From positions 1 to 24,679 of the IMG/VR virus record IMGVR_UViG_3300034063_001114: a stretch of 24,679 bases of DNA. One strand, written 5' to 3'. The notes beneath the pieces are model-generated. The model was not told where the DNA came from, ran no database searches, and saw only the letters and a program-made list of their open reading frames with translations. The translations under genes were made by a program, and so were the position numbers. This DNA is from a virus. Shown here in pieces: positions 14,575 through 21,921 of the stretch; positions within the stretch are counted from its first letter, which is position 1, and each line of letters starts with the position of its first letter.

Positions 14575-15323
14575 GGTGCGAGTCGTGCGCGAGTGAGTCG
14601 GGTCTTCTTATACCAAGCCGCAATCTCCGGCGCCCACGTCTCAAGATGCGGCCACATCAAATCGCAGAGCTGCCGGATTTCCAGCTGCGCATCCGCCTTA
14701 GCCCTCAGATCCAAAAAATGCAGCATGGCCCTAAGGCTGAAGCTAATTACAAAGTGCTGCCTGAAGTCGAACGGGAGGATACCGCGGGCGTGCTCCTCTG
14801 CAAACCCTGCGCGGATGAGATCGTGGTACCGTTGGGCTGCGGGCGCACAAAAGAACACCTTGTCTTCGCAGCGCTGGTTTTCCGTATAGGTGTACCTCTT
14901 ACCGTCCCGAGCAGTGTAGTCTCCAGCCGGGCGTAGATAGAATACCTCTTCTATGTAGGCGTAATCAGTACCGGCTTTTAAGATGCGCTCTCCCGTGTAG
15001 CGCATCGACTGCACATCGAAGCTCAAACCGACACGGTGCGTCCGCGCCTGTTGCATCACCGAATGAGGGAACCACCCAACGTTCAGTGTGATCTGTGGGT
15101 GCTCCAGCGGCCCGTAGTGCCCCCTATCCCCAGCCAGCAACCGCTGCACACAAATCTCCCCAGCGCGGGTCTCATCAGGCCAGTTTGCCCGATCGTCGTA
15201 GACATAACCCTCGCTGTAATCTTGGTGCATAGCCGCATAAATGCACTGCTGCGGATTCGGCGTAGCCGTAATAAGATCCACCCGAAACAGCGGATCCATC
15301 GGTGTGTTCCGTGTCTCAGTCAT
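14571..15323 (-). CDS. thyX: Flavin-dependent thymidylate synthase
   Basis: 250 aa. ThyX makes dTMP from dUMP using methylenetetrahydrofolate, FAD and NADPH, supplying thymidine for phage DNA. The diagnostic FAD/dUMP motif is present at residues about 93-110 as RTHRVGLSFDVQSMRYTG, a variant of the usual RHRxxSxNxxSxRY with RTHR at the start, which I associate with cyanobacterial-type enzymes. The conserved C-terminal RxMLHFLDLR-type segment (SLRAMLHFLDLRAKADAQLEI) is also present. The start ATG lies inside the 24-bp junction repeat, which also supplies GAGGAG as SD; the resulting N-terminus MTETRNTP copies that of the upstream small paralog, and Met9 (MDPLFRVDLI) may be the ancestral start. 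The stop overlaps the sigma start. Confidence 0.92.
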   Translation of the reverse strand: MTETRNTPMDPLFRVDLITATPNPQQCIYAAMHQDYSEGYVYDDRANWPDETRAGEICVQRLLAGDRGHYGPLEHPQITLNVGWFPHSVMQQARTHRVGLSFDVQSMRYTGERILKAGTDYAYIEEVFYLRPAGDYTARDGKRYTYTENQRCEDKVFFCAPAAQRYHDLIRAGFAEEHARGILPFDFRQHFVISFSLRAMLHFLDLRAKADAQLEIRQLCDLMWPHLETWAPEIAAWYKKTRLTRARLAP

Positions 15324-15339
15324 TGTAGGTAGGCTCCTC
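15316..15339 (-). repeat. Junction repeat 1 (third paralog / thyX)
   Basis: 24-bp sequence, identical to the copy at 15560-15583. Read on the minus strand it encodes EEPTYND-stop of the upstream gene, and its GAGGAG serves as SD ten bases before the ATG of thyX, which starts within it; the two genes overlap by 8 bases. Confidence 0.85.
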
Positions 15340-15567
15340 CACAATGAACACAGAAACACCTTCGCAGCCTTCCGGCATGTGTGAGGGCTTAATGGCCTTT
15401 GCTATGGCATAAGCATCGTTAAGATCGGACCATGTGCTAACATCTTCCGGTTTGAGCGTCGTGATAATAGTGTCGTTACCCCTTCCAACGTAGTAGACGT
15501 AGGGTACATCTATACCTGGAAAGTAAAACCGCACGCCATATCGCGTGACTGTTTTTGTGTCAGTCAT
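15316..15567 (-). CDS. Tandem small paralog 3 of 3, hypothetical
   Basis: 83 aa starting MTDTKTVTRYGVRFYF and ending VEEPTYND. It is the most diverged of three tandem relatives: it keeps TRYGV at the start, the W near residue 46 and the EEPTYND end, but loses the EDACTW block of the other two. It overlaps its upstream neighbour and thyX by 8 bases each. No known family is recognised; small soluble alpha/beta fold likely. Codon use is AT-richer than in the structural genes. Confidence 0.75.
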   Translation of the reverse strand: MTDTKTVTRYGVRFYFPGIDVPYVYYVGRGNDTIITTLKPEDVSTWSDLNDAYAIAKAIKPSHMPEGCEGVSVFIVEEPTYND

Positions 15568-15583
15568 TGTAGGTAGGCTCCTC
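15560..15583 (-). repeat. Junction repeat 2 (second / third paralog)
   Basis: Identical 24-bp copy of the junction repeat, encoding the C-terminus EEPTYND of the second paralog, an SD-like GAGGAG and the start of the third paralog, with the same 8-base gene overlap. Confidence 0.85.
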
Positions 15584-15802
15584 TACGGGATACACATTAA
15601 CCTGCCAACCATGCTTTTGCATACTTTTTGTTAATGCTGCAACCACAAGCTGTGCGGTGCTCTCCGGCTTCCATGTGCAAGCGTCTTCGGCTACATCGGT
15701 GAACATAGCGTCCAAATCACCGGATTTGTTTGGTATAAAGCCGGTTACATATACAGTGGTGCCGTCTACGTGCGCGGATACCCCGTAGCGCGTTTCAGTC
15801 AT
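15560..15802 (-). CDS. Tandem small paralog 2 of 3, hypothetical
   Basis: 80 aa starting MTETRYGVSAHVDGTTVYVTGF, with FTDVAEDACTW in the middle and VEEPTYND at the end. It aligns along its whole length with paralog 1 (TRYGV, VDGTxxYxTGF, AxFTxVxEDACTW, NVxPxEEPTxND). The open frame extends six codons upstream of the chosen ATG, but the ATG inside the junction repeat has the GAGGAG SD at ten bases and matches the pattern of the other junctions. The function is unknown. Confidence 0.78.
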   Translation of the reverse strand: MTETRYGVSAHVDGTTVYVTGFIPNKSGDLDAMFTDVAEDACTWKPESTAQLVVAALTKSMQKHGWQVNVYPVEEPTYND

Positions 15803-15818
15803 TGCAGGTAGGCTCCTC
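15795..15818 (-). repeat. Junction repeat 3 (first / second paralog)
   Basis: Third copy of the 24-bp junction repeat with one substitution (Tyr to Cys in the encoded EEPTCND). Distances between the three copies are 235 and 244 bases, that is, one gene length each. Confidence 0.85.
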
Positions 15819-16061
15819 AATAGGAACTACGTTAATCGTAGTACCGTAAAACCCGACGCTTTCTTTTAGGGATGCAACCGCCGCCTTTGCTTTGGCCTCA
15901 GATCCCCACGTGCAGGCGTCTTCACAAACCGAGGTAAATACGGCTCCCCACCCACAGCTACTATCGGGTCTGAACCCTGTCAAGTATCTAGGCGTACCAT
16001 CTACTCTATCTTGAATCGCTACACCGTACCTTGTGACGGTCTCTGTGTCGGGATGGTCCAT
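15795..16061 (-). CDS. Tandem small paralog 1 of 3, hypothetical
   Basis: 88 aa starting MDHPDTETVTRYGVAIQ and ending PIEEPTCND. It has the same body as paralog 2, including the FTSVCEDACTW block with two cysteines. It is the first gene of the cassette. The ATG at 16061 is preferred over a TTG at 16076 because a TAGTGT -10 box lies 22 nt upstream of it. The likely ancestral unit of the family; function unknown. Confidence 0.75.
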   Translation of the reverse strand: MDHPDTETVTRYGVAIQDRVDGTPRYLTGFRPDSSCGWGAVFTSVCEDACTWGSEAKAKAAVASLKESVGFYGTTINVVPIEEPTCND

Positions 16062-16083
16062 GGGCTGTGTGAACAACCCGCTT

Positions 16084-16091
16084 ACACTAGC
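16084..16091 (-). promoter_or_regulatory. Class E promoter-like box before the small-paralog/thyX/sigma genes
   Basis: GCTAGTGT on the minus strand (TAGTGT as -10), 22 nt before the ATG at 16061. It would drive the three paralogs, thyX and the sigma factor as one transcript. Confidence 0.45.
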
Positions 16092-16126
16092 AGGGTAGTA
16101 CCGCCGCCTGCGCCCTAGTCACAAAA

Positions 16127-16384
16127 CTACACACTCTGCTGCTTCGTGCGCTGGCGCCCCTGCACGCGGCGCCGCACCGCCTCAGCCCACAACGCCCCAT
16201 CCGCCGCCTCGGCAGCCCGGTAGTCCGACGCCGGCAGATCCTGCTGTAGTCGTTCGTAGACCATCTGCCGGATCAGCGCCGTCACCTTCATGTTCTTGGC
16301 CTGCGCCTCCCGCTCCAGCAGCTCGTACCTGTGCGGGTCCAGCAGCACCTGAGCGTAGAACTTGCAGCCCTGGCGCACCGCCAT
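16127..16384 (-). CDS. Putative ribbon-helix-helix (CopG-like) DNA-binding protein
   Basis: 85 aa. The N-terminal strand-helix-helix pattern (KFYAQVLLDPHRYELLEREA, then KNMKVTALIRQMVYERL) fits a ribbon-helix-helix repressor, with the strand at residues about 7-15 and two helices to about residue 48. The C-terminus is very basic (RRRVQGRQRTKQQ). It could regulate the operon or nearby class E boxes, several of which overlap palindromes. The ATG has a TAGACT box 20 nt upstream. The family call is by pattern only. Confidence 0.62.
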   Translation of the reverse strand: MAVRQGCKFYAQVLLDPHRYELLEREAQAKNMKVTALIRQMVYERLQQDLPASDYRAAEAADGALWAEAVRRRVQGRQRTKQQSV

Positions 16385-16404
16385 TGTGTCACACAGAAAA
16401 TGTC

Positions 16405-16410
16405 AGTCTA
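16405..16410 (-). promoter_or_regulatory. Class E promoter-like box before the ribbon-helix-helix gene
   Basis: TAGACT on the minus strand, preceded by TG and followed by GACA, 20 nt before the ATG at 16384. Confidence 0.42.
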
Positions 16411-16428
16411 CAGTACCACTCCAAACAA

Positions 16429-16620
16429 TCAAGAACCGTTGCGCCGCGCTCTCGACTGCCGCCGCTTGTCCTGACACCCCTTTCTGCAGTCGTACGCGAA
16501 CTCCAGAAACGCCGCAGCCCGCAGGATCTCTCCCGCGGTGGCACGCGACACGGCCTTCCCAAGCCGCACCATCACAATCTGCCTGCCTGTGAGCGCCGGC
16601 TTGCTTTCAGGCTCCGACAC
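16429..16620 (-). CDS. Hypothetical 63-aa basic protein
   Basis: 63 aa, helical in the middle (ATAGEILRAAAFLEFAYDCRKGC) with an Arg/Lys-rich end (QDKRRQSRARRNGS), so nucleic-acid binding is possible. The GTG start at 16620 is supported by a GCTACACT box exactly 24 nt upstream in the short gap after the polymerase gene. I do not recognise the family. Confidence 0.55.
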   Translation of the reverse strand: MSEPESKPALTGRQIVMVRLGKAVSRATAGEILRAAAFLEFAYDCRKGCQDKRRQSRARRNGS

Positions 16621-16644
16621 TCCACAGGCAGGCAGTTGTATGAC

Positions 16645-16652
16645 AGTGTAGC
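16645..16652 (-). promoter_or_regulatory. Class E promoter-like box between the polymerase and the 63-aa gene
   Basis: GCTACACT on the minus strand, 24 nt before the GTG at 16620. It overlaps a perfect palindrome, GTAGCG-G-CGCTAC (16648-16660), which may be an operator. Confidence 0.5.
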
Positions 16653-16656
16653 GGCG

Positions 16657-18489
16657 CTACTTGGCCTCGCTCCACGTGCGGCCCACCTTGGCCTCAGCCA
16701 GCGGTGGCACGTCACCGAGCCACCGGCTTTCCGCCTCCTCCATCACCTGGGCCAGCGTTACCGCCCAGCGCTCCGCCGCATCCTCGCGCACCAGCAGGAT
16801 CAACTCGTCGTGGATCGCCCCCGCCAGCCGCACCTCCGCCTCTCCCGCCTCCCTGAGCAGCGGCCACAGCTTCCCGAGCGTCAGCTTCATCACCGCCGCA
16901 CCGGCCCCCTGGATCGGGGTGTTGCATCGCGTGGTGAGCTTGTTGTGCTCCCCCGGCAGGAACCGCCGCAGGTTCGACACCCTGATGCGAATTGACGCAT
17001 CCTTCCCCGAGTTCTGCGCCGCCGCGGCGTTGTTGCGCTGCCACTTCGAGATCCCCGCATAGGCCGCGTGGAACTTGTCCCGAATCGCGCTGGCCTCGTC
17101 GAGCGTCATCTGAATCCCGTTGGTCCCCGCGTACGACCGCAACCCCTTCGCCCCGCTGCCGTAGAGCAGGCCGAAGTTCGCACTCTTGGCAATCTGCCGC
17201 TGCTCCTTCTTGACCTCTGACTCGTCGTCAAGCTCGTAGATCTCCATGGCCGTGATCGTGTGCAGGTCCTGCCCGGCTTGGAAGGCGCTCACCATTCGAA
17301 CATCGCCGGACTCCGCGGCGGCCAGACGCAGCTCCATCTGGGCGTAGTCCGCCACCACGAACACGTGCCCCTCCGGCGCCACCACACAGGCCCGGAACCG
17401 CGGATCCCGCGGCACCTGCTGCAGATTGGGGTTGAAGCAGCTCATCCTCCCCGTGTCCGCACCCATCTGCCAGTAGCTGGCCCGAATGAACCCGTCAATC
17501 TCATGGTGAGACAAAAGAGACTCAACCATCTGCCGCCGCTTCTCCACCCGCTTCCACGCCAGGTACTGCGCTACCACCGGATGGTCCGCCACGTACTCCC
17601 GCAGCGCCGCCCTGCTGGCGCTGGCCTTCCCGTCAGCATCCTTTGGCACCTGACCCAGCAGCGCGGTGAACACATCGAGGAGCTGCTTCGGCGAGTTGAG
17701 GTTGAACCCCGCCGGCCGCTTGTCCCCACCACGCACCGTCCCCGTCGCCTTCGGCCGCAGGTTCAACGACCCATCAGGATCCCGCGGTAACTTCTTCTCC
17801 TCGGGCAGCGCGGCATCCAGCGCCACGATGAACTCCTCCCCAAGTCGAACGTTGTCGGCCCCCAGCTCATCCCGCAGCGCCAGCAGCTTCTCGCGGTCGA
17901 ACGGCAGCCCCGTCCTCCACAACTGCGCCATCGCCGGCAGCGCCTTGCACTCCAGCGCCCAGGCCCCCATCAGGGCCCCAAACTGCAGCCGTTCCAGCAG
18001 CAGCGGCCATAGCTCCACCAGCACCATCACGTCCAGCGCCGCGTACTGGAGCTGCTCGGGCCGCAGCTCCACACGCCAGTCCGACTTCTGCTCCTCCTTG
18101 CTCAGCTCGCGCTTCAGGTAGCGCGAAACGAGGTGCTGGAGGCCATGCCGGACATTGGGCATCCCGTTGGTGAGCACCCGGCTGGCCAGCATCGTGCAGA
18201 ACACCTCCCCCTCCGGGTAAAGGTCGTGCGCCTGCAGCCACCCCAAGTCGAACACAGCATTGTGCGCCACCCAGCGGCGCCGCTGCCCGAGGAACCGACC
18301 CACGGCGTCCCAGCCGCTGTCCTCCAGCTCCCAGCAGTCGATCACCACCGGAAACTCGCCATCCGCGGCAAATTGCAGAAGGCGCATTCCCCCGGCCACA
18401 GGCTTGAGCCCCGTGGTCTCACAGTCGAACGCCACAACATCGGCATTCTCCAGCGTGGGTAGGTGCTGGACCCCAAAGTAGGTTTTCAT
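16657..18489 (-). CDS. polA: Family A DNA polymerase with 3'-5' exonuclease
   Basis: 610 aa, the size of compact phage replicases rather than bacterial Pol I; no 5'-3' exonuclease domain. Proofreading domain: Exo I FDCETTG (Asp22, Glu24), Exo II HNAVFD (Asn77, Asp81) and Exo III YAALDV. Polymerase domain: motif A DYAQMELR near residue 381 (usual DYSQIELR with Ser to Ala), motif B RQIAKSANFGLLYG near 430-444 with Phe at the position equivalent to E. coli Phe762, and motif C HDE near 560. All catalytic residues are present. It starts two bases after the upstream stop, with AAGGA as SD. It is the phage replicase, working with the primase-helicase upstream in the same operon. Confidence 0.92.
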   Translation of the reverse strand: MKTYFGVQHLPTLENADVVAFDCETTGLKPVAGGMRLLQFAADGEFPVVIDCWELEDSGWDAVGRFLGQRRRWVAHNAVFDLGWLQAHDLYPEGEVFCTMLASRVLTNGMPNVRHGLQHLVSRYLKRELSKEEQKSDWRVELRPEQLQYAALDVMVLVELWPLLLERLQFGALMGAWALECKALPAMAQLWRTGLPFDREKLLALRDELGADNVRLGEEFIVALDAALPEEKKLPRDPDGSLNLRPKATGTVRGGDKRPAGFNLNSPKQLLDVFTALLGQVPKDADGKASASRAALREYVADHPVVAQYLAWKRVEKRRQMVESLLSHHEIDGFIRASYWQMGADTGRMSCFNPNLQQVPRDPRFRACVVAPEGHVFVVADYAQMELRLAAAESGDVRMVSAFQAGQDLHTITAMEIYELDDESEVKKEQRQIAKSANFGLLYGSGAKGLRSYAGTNGIQMTLDEASAIRDKFHAAYAGISKWQRNNAAAAQNSGKDASIRIRVSNLRRFLPGEHNKLTTRCNTPIQGAGAAVMKLTLGKLWPLLREAGEAEVRLAGAIHDELILLVREDAAERWAVTLAQVMEEAESRWLGDVPPLAEAKVGRTWSEAK

Positions 18490-18491
18490 TG

Positions 18492-18737
18492 TCAGTCCTT
18501 GGTAATAAGTTTCCAGTCGTCAATCTCGCGCCCCAGCATATCCATTAGCTCCCTATCTGTCGGCCCGATTCTCGTGTCATCAGAAACGTACAGGGTGCCT
18601 CGGCACAGGGCAGGCCCATACTCCGGCGGGTCCAAGTCGGTCGCCGGCCTGAGCAACACCGCGTCCTCCAGGACAGCATCAACCACAAGAAAGTCGCCAT
18701 CACACTTCACATCACGGATCTCAAGAACCACGCTCAC
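18492..18737 (-). CDS. Hypothetical 81-aa protein upstream of the polymerase
   Basis: 81 aa, acidic, with beta strands first (VVLEIRDVKCDGDFLVVDAVL) and a helix at the end (TDRELMDMLGREIDDWKLI). The GTG start overlaps the stop of the upstream gene by four bases (GTGA) and its own stop lies two bases before the polymerase ATG, so all three are translationally coupled. No family is recognised; a replication-accessory role is suggested only by position. Confidence 0.65.
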   Translation of the reverse strand: MSVVLEIRDVKCDGDFLVVDAVLEDAVLLRPATDLDPPEYGPALCRGTLYVSDDTRIGPTDRELMDMLGREIDDWKLITKD

Positions 18738-19108
18738 GCAACACCTCCCTCGGGTGCCGCAGCTGCGGCGTCCTCGTGCACCTTTGCCTCATCTGCGAGA
18801 CTGCGCACAAGGACAAGCCGCTCCTCGCAGTTCCGCTTGTACTGCCGATACAGCTCGATGGCTGGGCTATCCATTCCAAGCCAATCGCTGTATTCGTAGT
18901 ACGACATACTCAAGAACATCTGAATGTCCTGCATCCCCTCCAGCATCATCTTGTGATGGTGCGGGGAAATGCCGAGCCTCCGGCACTCGGCAATCTCTCT
19001 ATTCAGCACCGTGCAGCCGTGCTCAATCGCCAGTAACCACGCAAACAACTTGTCATTGGGGGCTACGGCAACGGGTACGGGTTCGGTTAGGCAACGTGGT
19101 TGATTCAT
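18734..19108 (-). CDS. Hypothetical 124-aa protein
   Basis: 124 aa, mainly helical, with a HHHKMMLEGMQDIQMFLSMS stretch, a Tyr-rich loop (YYEYSDWLG) and an Ala/Glu-rich C-terminal tail. It overlaps the next gene by four bases. The 76-base gap upstream holds a TAGTGT box about 38 nt from the ATG that might restart transcription here. No family is recognised. Confidence 0.62.
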   Translation of the reverse strand: MNQPRCLTEPVPVAVAPNDKLFAWLLAIEHGCTVLNREIAECRRLGISPHHHKMMLEGMQDIQMFLSMSYYEYSDWLGMDSPAIELYRQYKRNCEERLVLVRSLADEAKVHEDAAAAAPEGGVA

Positions 19109-19184
19109 TGGGTAATTAGCGAATGTGGCCGGTCAGGCCCGCGCCAACACTAAGCGGACTACCACAGGCCGAACCACCTACACG

Positions 19185-19436
19185 TCACACTTCGTAACAA
19201 TCGCACTCCGAGAGCACCGTGAGGTCGTACCCCTGCTCCTCGGCCTGCTCGATGGCCATGAGGACGACCGTTGGGCCGCCCTCAAAGTCCGAGACCGCGA
19301 ACTCCTCGACGGTATCGGCCAGGCCCTCGTGGAACCACGTCAGGCGCAGCACCGCCAGCACCTCCGGCCCCACCTCCCCCTGGACAAACCTCACCATCGG
19401 CCTGCGGTGAGACTCACGCGACTTGGATTGCGTCAT
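19185..19436 (-). CDS. Hypothetical 83-aa protein
   Basis: 83 aa, acidic in its second half, ending with a Cys-containing tail (LSECDCYEV). The SD GGGAG is supplied by the last codons of the primase-helicase gene, whose stop lies three bases before the ATG, so translation is likely coupled. No family is recognised. Confidence 0.6.
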   Translation of the reverse strand: MTQSKSRESHRRPMVRFVQGEVGPEVLAVLRLTWFHEGLADTVEEFAVSDFEGGPTVVLMAIEQAEEQGYDLTVLSECDCYEV

Positions 19437-19439
19437 GGC

Positions 19440-21917
19440 TTACTCCCAGAGGTTGGCGGCGTTGGTTAGAGCCTCCGCAGACACCGCTCCACCCTCTGCG
19501 GAGCCATCCGCCTCGTGCGCGCACGCGGGGGGATATTCCCCAGAGTGTCCCCCGGTGGCAGATCCCTTGGTATCACTGCCTTTGACCGGGGGACAGGGGG
19601 TGCCTTTTTCGGGTAGGTGTCCCCCGGTCGCGCCACCCTCGCCGGAACCACCCCCTGACCGGGGGACACTTTGTTTTTCCACAGGGGGGGTGTCCCCCGG
19701 TCGATCGACTGCAGCGCAAGGGAAGTGCCCACTGGGGGACACATTTTTAACCTCTCCGCGTGCGCGCGTAGTGGAGGTATCAGGATGAACCAAAACCGCC
19801 CTGTAGTGGATCACGGTGGATCCCCTCGGCCCCGGCACGCTTTCCACCGCCTCTATTAACCCCCTCTTCACCAAACGCTGAATCGCCTTCTTCGTAGCAG
19901 CCACCCGCCCCCCAACGAGTGGGTCGCTATTGAGATCCGCCTGCCGCAGCGTCCGCGGGAACACCGTCCTCAACCGCTGCAGCACCCGATCCGAGTGGCT
20001 CGCCGGAGTGCTGTCATCCGGGTTGACCTCCGGCGTGAAGTCCCGGATCGAGAAGGACAGGTCGTCCTCCATCCGCATCAGCAGCTGTGTGCCCCCACGA
20101 CCGCACCGGGACTTCTCGATGGTTATGACCCTCGCAGCGGGCCCTACCTCCGCCAGCAAGGCCCCTTCGGGCTTCTTCAGGGCCCAGACCTCATTGACGG
20201 CATCCCGGATGGCGCTGGTGCCCCGGAAACCCCCCTGCTTGTTCGCGTGGTGGATCACCACGATCGTCGTGGCCGGGTACAGCACCCCGTTGTTCCGGGT
20301 GAGCCAATACAGCGGCTGCGCGAACTCGCTCTTGTTCTCGTCGAACGCCTTACCACCCGCGCACCCGATCAACGAGTCGATGATCACCAGCTTGGGCCGC
20401 CGCCGCTTCATCAGCTCCATGAACTGGGCGTAGTAGTGGAGCGACCACTCCCCCCGGATCAGCGTGCGCTCATCGAGGGGAAACTCCGCCTCCTGCAACT
20501 GCTCCTGCAGGTCGCTCAGCGGCTGGTCCCCGTTCAGGATCACCACGTCGCCCTGCTGCACCGGCACCGGCCTCCCCCGAACCATGAACGGCAACCCCTC
20601 CAGCACATGCCGCCCCAGCGTCCAAGCGCTCATCGACTTGCCGTCACCCCCCGAGCCGTACATCAGTACCACCCCCGGAGTGGGTAGCAAATCAGGGATC
20701 AGGTACTCCCGCTCAACCACGAAGTCGCGCAATTTGTCCGCCGTCAGCTCCCCTGGATTTTCCACAAATCCGACGTGATCGACATACACCTGCTCCAGCC
20801 GGCTCTGATCCCGATACCCGGCCTGCAGCGCCAACTGATTTAGCTCGAAGTTCCGCTTCCCCGGATCCTCCAGCTCCATCACCGCCTTCATCCGAGTCAT
20901 CGCCTCCTCGAACGACAGCGTTGCCTGTCTCACCTCCTGAACCTGGCGAGCTTCCGCCGCCTCAAGAACTCCCCTGCTGGCGTCCGAAAATCGCCGCCTC
21001 AACGGATCCTGCTGATCCGCCAACCAGACGAGGGTGGCAAACCCAATCCCCCCACCCTGCTTGAACGACCCCCAAGGCTTCTCACACGGATTCCCGTCCG
21101 CCCACTCGGCCGAATACTCCGGGTCCTCCGCACTCCACGCACTCCACAGCGTCAGCCCCAGCTCCCCCGGCAACGCCGAGTGGATCGCCATGCCCACCTG
21201 CAACCAGTGGTCCCGGCTCCCCGCCCCCTGCTGCGGAATCACCCGCAGGCAATCCTGCGCAATCTCGGCAATCTCATCCTCAGTCCTATCTGAGACATCC
21301 AAGGCTTTACGATTTTTTAAGAATCCCCTGCCATCTACCGAGTCGGACGCCGCCGCAGACTCCCGCATCTCCGCCAGCAGCCAACCTGGCGCCTCCGGGA
21401 TGGAACGCAAATCCCCAGACAGCGTGTACGCCCCCACAGGGGCCTTCCCATCGCTCGACCCCGGGTAGGCGCCGTACAGCAGCCCCTGGCGGCCCCACAG
21501 GACCTCGTAGCCCGCTCCCGTGGCCGCCAGGCTCAGCCCCTTCACCTCCCGCCAGTGCTTCTCGGGCACGAGGAACAGGAACTTGGCCGCGTTGGCCTTG
21601 GTGCTGGTGACACAAGGCGCCCCCTCCAGCGTCGCCCCCCACTTCTTCCTGAGTCGAGCGAGGTTGGCATCCACATCCAGGATCACCAGCCCCTGGCTCC
21701 GCGGCCCCGTGAACACGCCCACCGCTTGGAACACCTCGGGCCGCCGCTCGATCTGCAGCGCCACATCGGCAGGGTCCATGACCTGGTGCCGCGCCCTGCC
21801 GTGGGGCGACTTGCCGCGGCTCGGCTTCCCATCGCCCGGCATCACCGCCCCATCGGCGTAGATCGGCGCATAGGCGTAGCCCTCCGGCAGCGCCCTGACA
21901 AACGACAGCAGATCCAT
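19440..21917 (-). CDS. Primase-polymerase / RepA-like helicase fusion
   Basis: 825 aa. Residues 1 to about 190 look like a bifunctional primase-polymerase (PrimPol) domain, with the metal-binding DVD in GLVILDVDAN; the usual second motif with His is unclear (TSTKANAAKFLF). Residues about 215-305 match a PriCT-2-like domain (RDHWLQVGMAIHSA, later WGSFKQGGGIGFATLVWLA). Residues about 405-640 are a RecA/RepA-type hexameric helicase: Walker A GSGGDGKS near 420-428, Walker B LVIIDS near 512 and IHHANKQGGFRGTSAIRD. A winged-helix-like segment follows (LVKRGLIEAVESV) and then a disordered Gly/Pro/Ser tail (about 715-825) that is encoded over the iteron-like repeats. It unwinds and primes phage DNA. 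The SD is AGGAG, 8 bases before the ATG. Confidence 0.85.
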   Translation of the reverse strand: MDLLSFVRALPEGYAYAPIYADGAVMPGDGKPSRGKSPHGRARHQVMDPADVALQIERRPEVFQAVGVFTGPRSQGLVILDVDANLARLRKKWGATLEGAPCVTSTKANAAKFLFLVPEKHWREVKGLSLAATGAGYEVLWGRQGLLYGAYPGSSDGKAPVGAYTLSGDLRSIPEAPGWLLAEMRESAAASDSVDGRGFLKNRKALDVSDRTEDEIAEIAQDCLRVIPQQGAGSRDHWLQVGMAIHSALPGELGLTLWSAWSAEDPEYSAEWADGNPCEKPWGSFKQGGGIGFATLVWLADQQDPLRRRFSDASRGVLEAAEARQVQEVRQATLSFEEAMTRMKAVMELEDPGKRNFELNQLALQAGYRDQSRLEQVYVDHVGFVENPGELTADKLRDFVVEREYLIPDLLPTPGVVLMYGSGGDGKSMSAWTLGRHVLEGLPFMVRGRPVPVQQGDVVILNGDQPLSDLQEQLQEAEFPLDERTLIRGEWSLHYYAQFMELMKRRRPKLVIIDSLIGCAGGKAFDENKSEFAQPLYWLTRNNGVLYPATTIVVIHHANKQGGFRGTSAIRDAVNEVWALKKPEGALLAEVGPAARVITIEKSRCGRGGTQLLMRMEDDLSFSIRDFTPEVNPDDSTPASHSDRVLQRLRTVFPRTLRQADLNSDPLVGGRVAATKKAIQRLVKRGLIEAVESVPGPRGSTVIHYRAVLVHPDTSTTRARGEVKNVSPSGHFPCAAVDRPGDTPPVEKQSVPRSGGGSGEGGATGGHLPEKGTPCPPVKGSDTKGSATGGHSGEYPPACAHEADGSAEGGAVSAEALTNAANLWE
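19545..19742. repeat. Six alternating 12-bp repeats (iteron-like array), candidate replication origin
   Basis: GTGTCCCCCGGT at 19545-19556, 19617-19628 and 19690-19701; its reverse complement at 19585-19596 (one mismatch), 19658-19669 and 19731-19742 (one mismatch). Start-to-start distances are 40, 32, 41, 32, 41, giving a 73-bp period. The copies fall in different reading frames of the primase-helicase gene (RPGDT, SVPRS, TGGH, CPPV, VSPS), so they are conserved as DNA, not as protein. A DnaA-type box lies inside the array. Confidence 0.7.
19675..19683 (+). other. DnaA box (cyanobacterial form)
   Basis: TTTTCCACA, the form of the DnaA box used at cyanobacterial origins, centred between iteron-like copies four and five. 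Confidence 0.5.
20758..20766 (+). other. Second DnaA-type box within the primase-helicase gene
   Basis: A second exact TTTTCCACA, about 1.1 kb from the first. It lies in coding sequence with no repeats around it, so it may be chance. Confidence 0.25.
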
Positions 21918-21921
21918 CTGT

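Noticed and set aside
19500-19760. Repeat array as a possible CRISPR
   Set aside because: Repeats are only 12 bp, alternate in orientation, lie in coding sequence and have no cas genes nearby.
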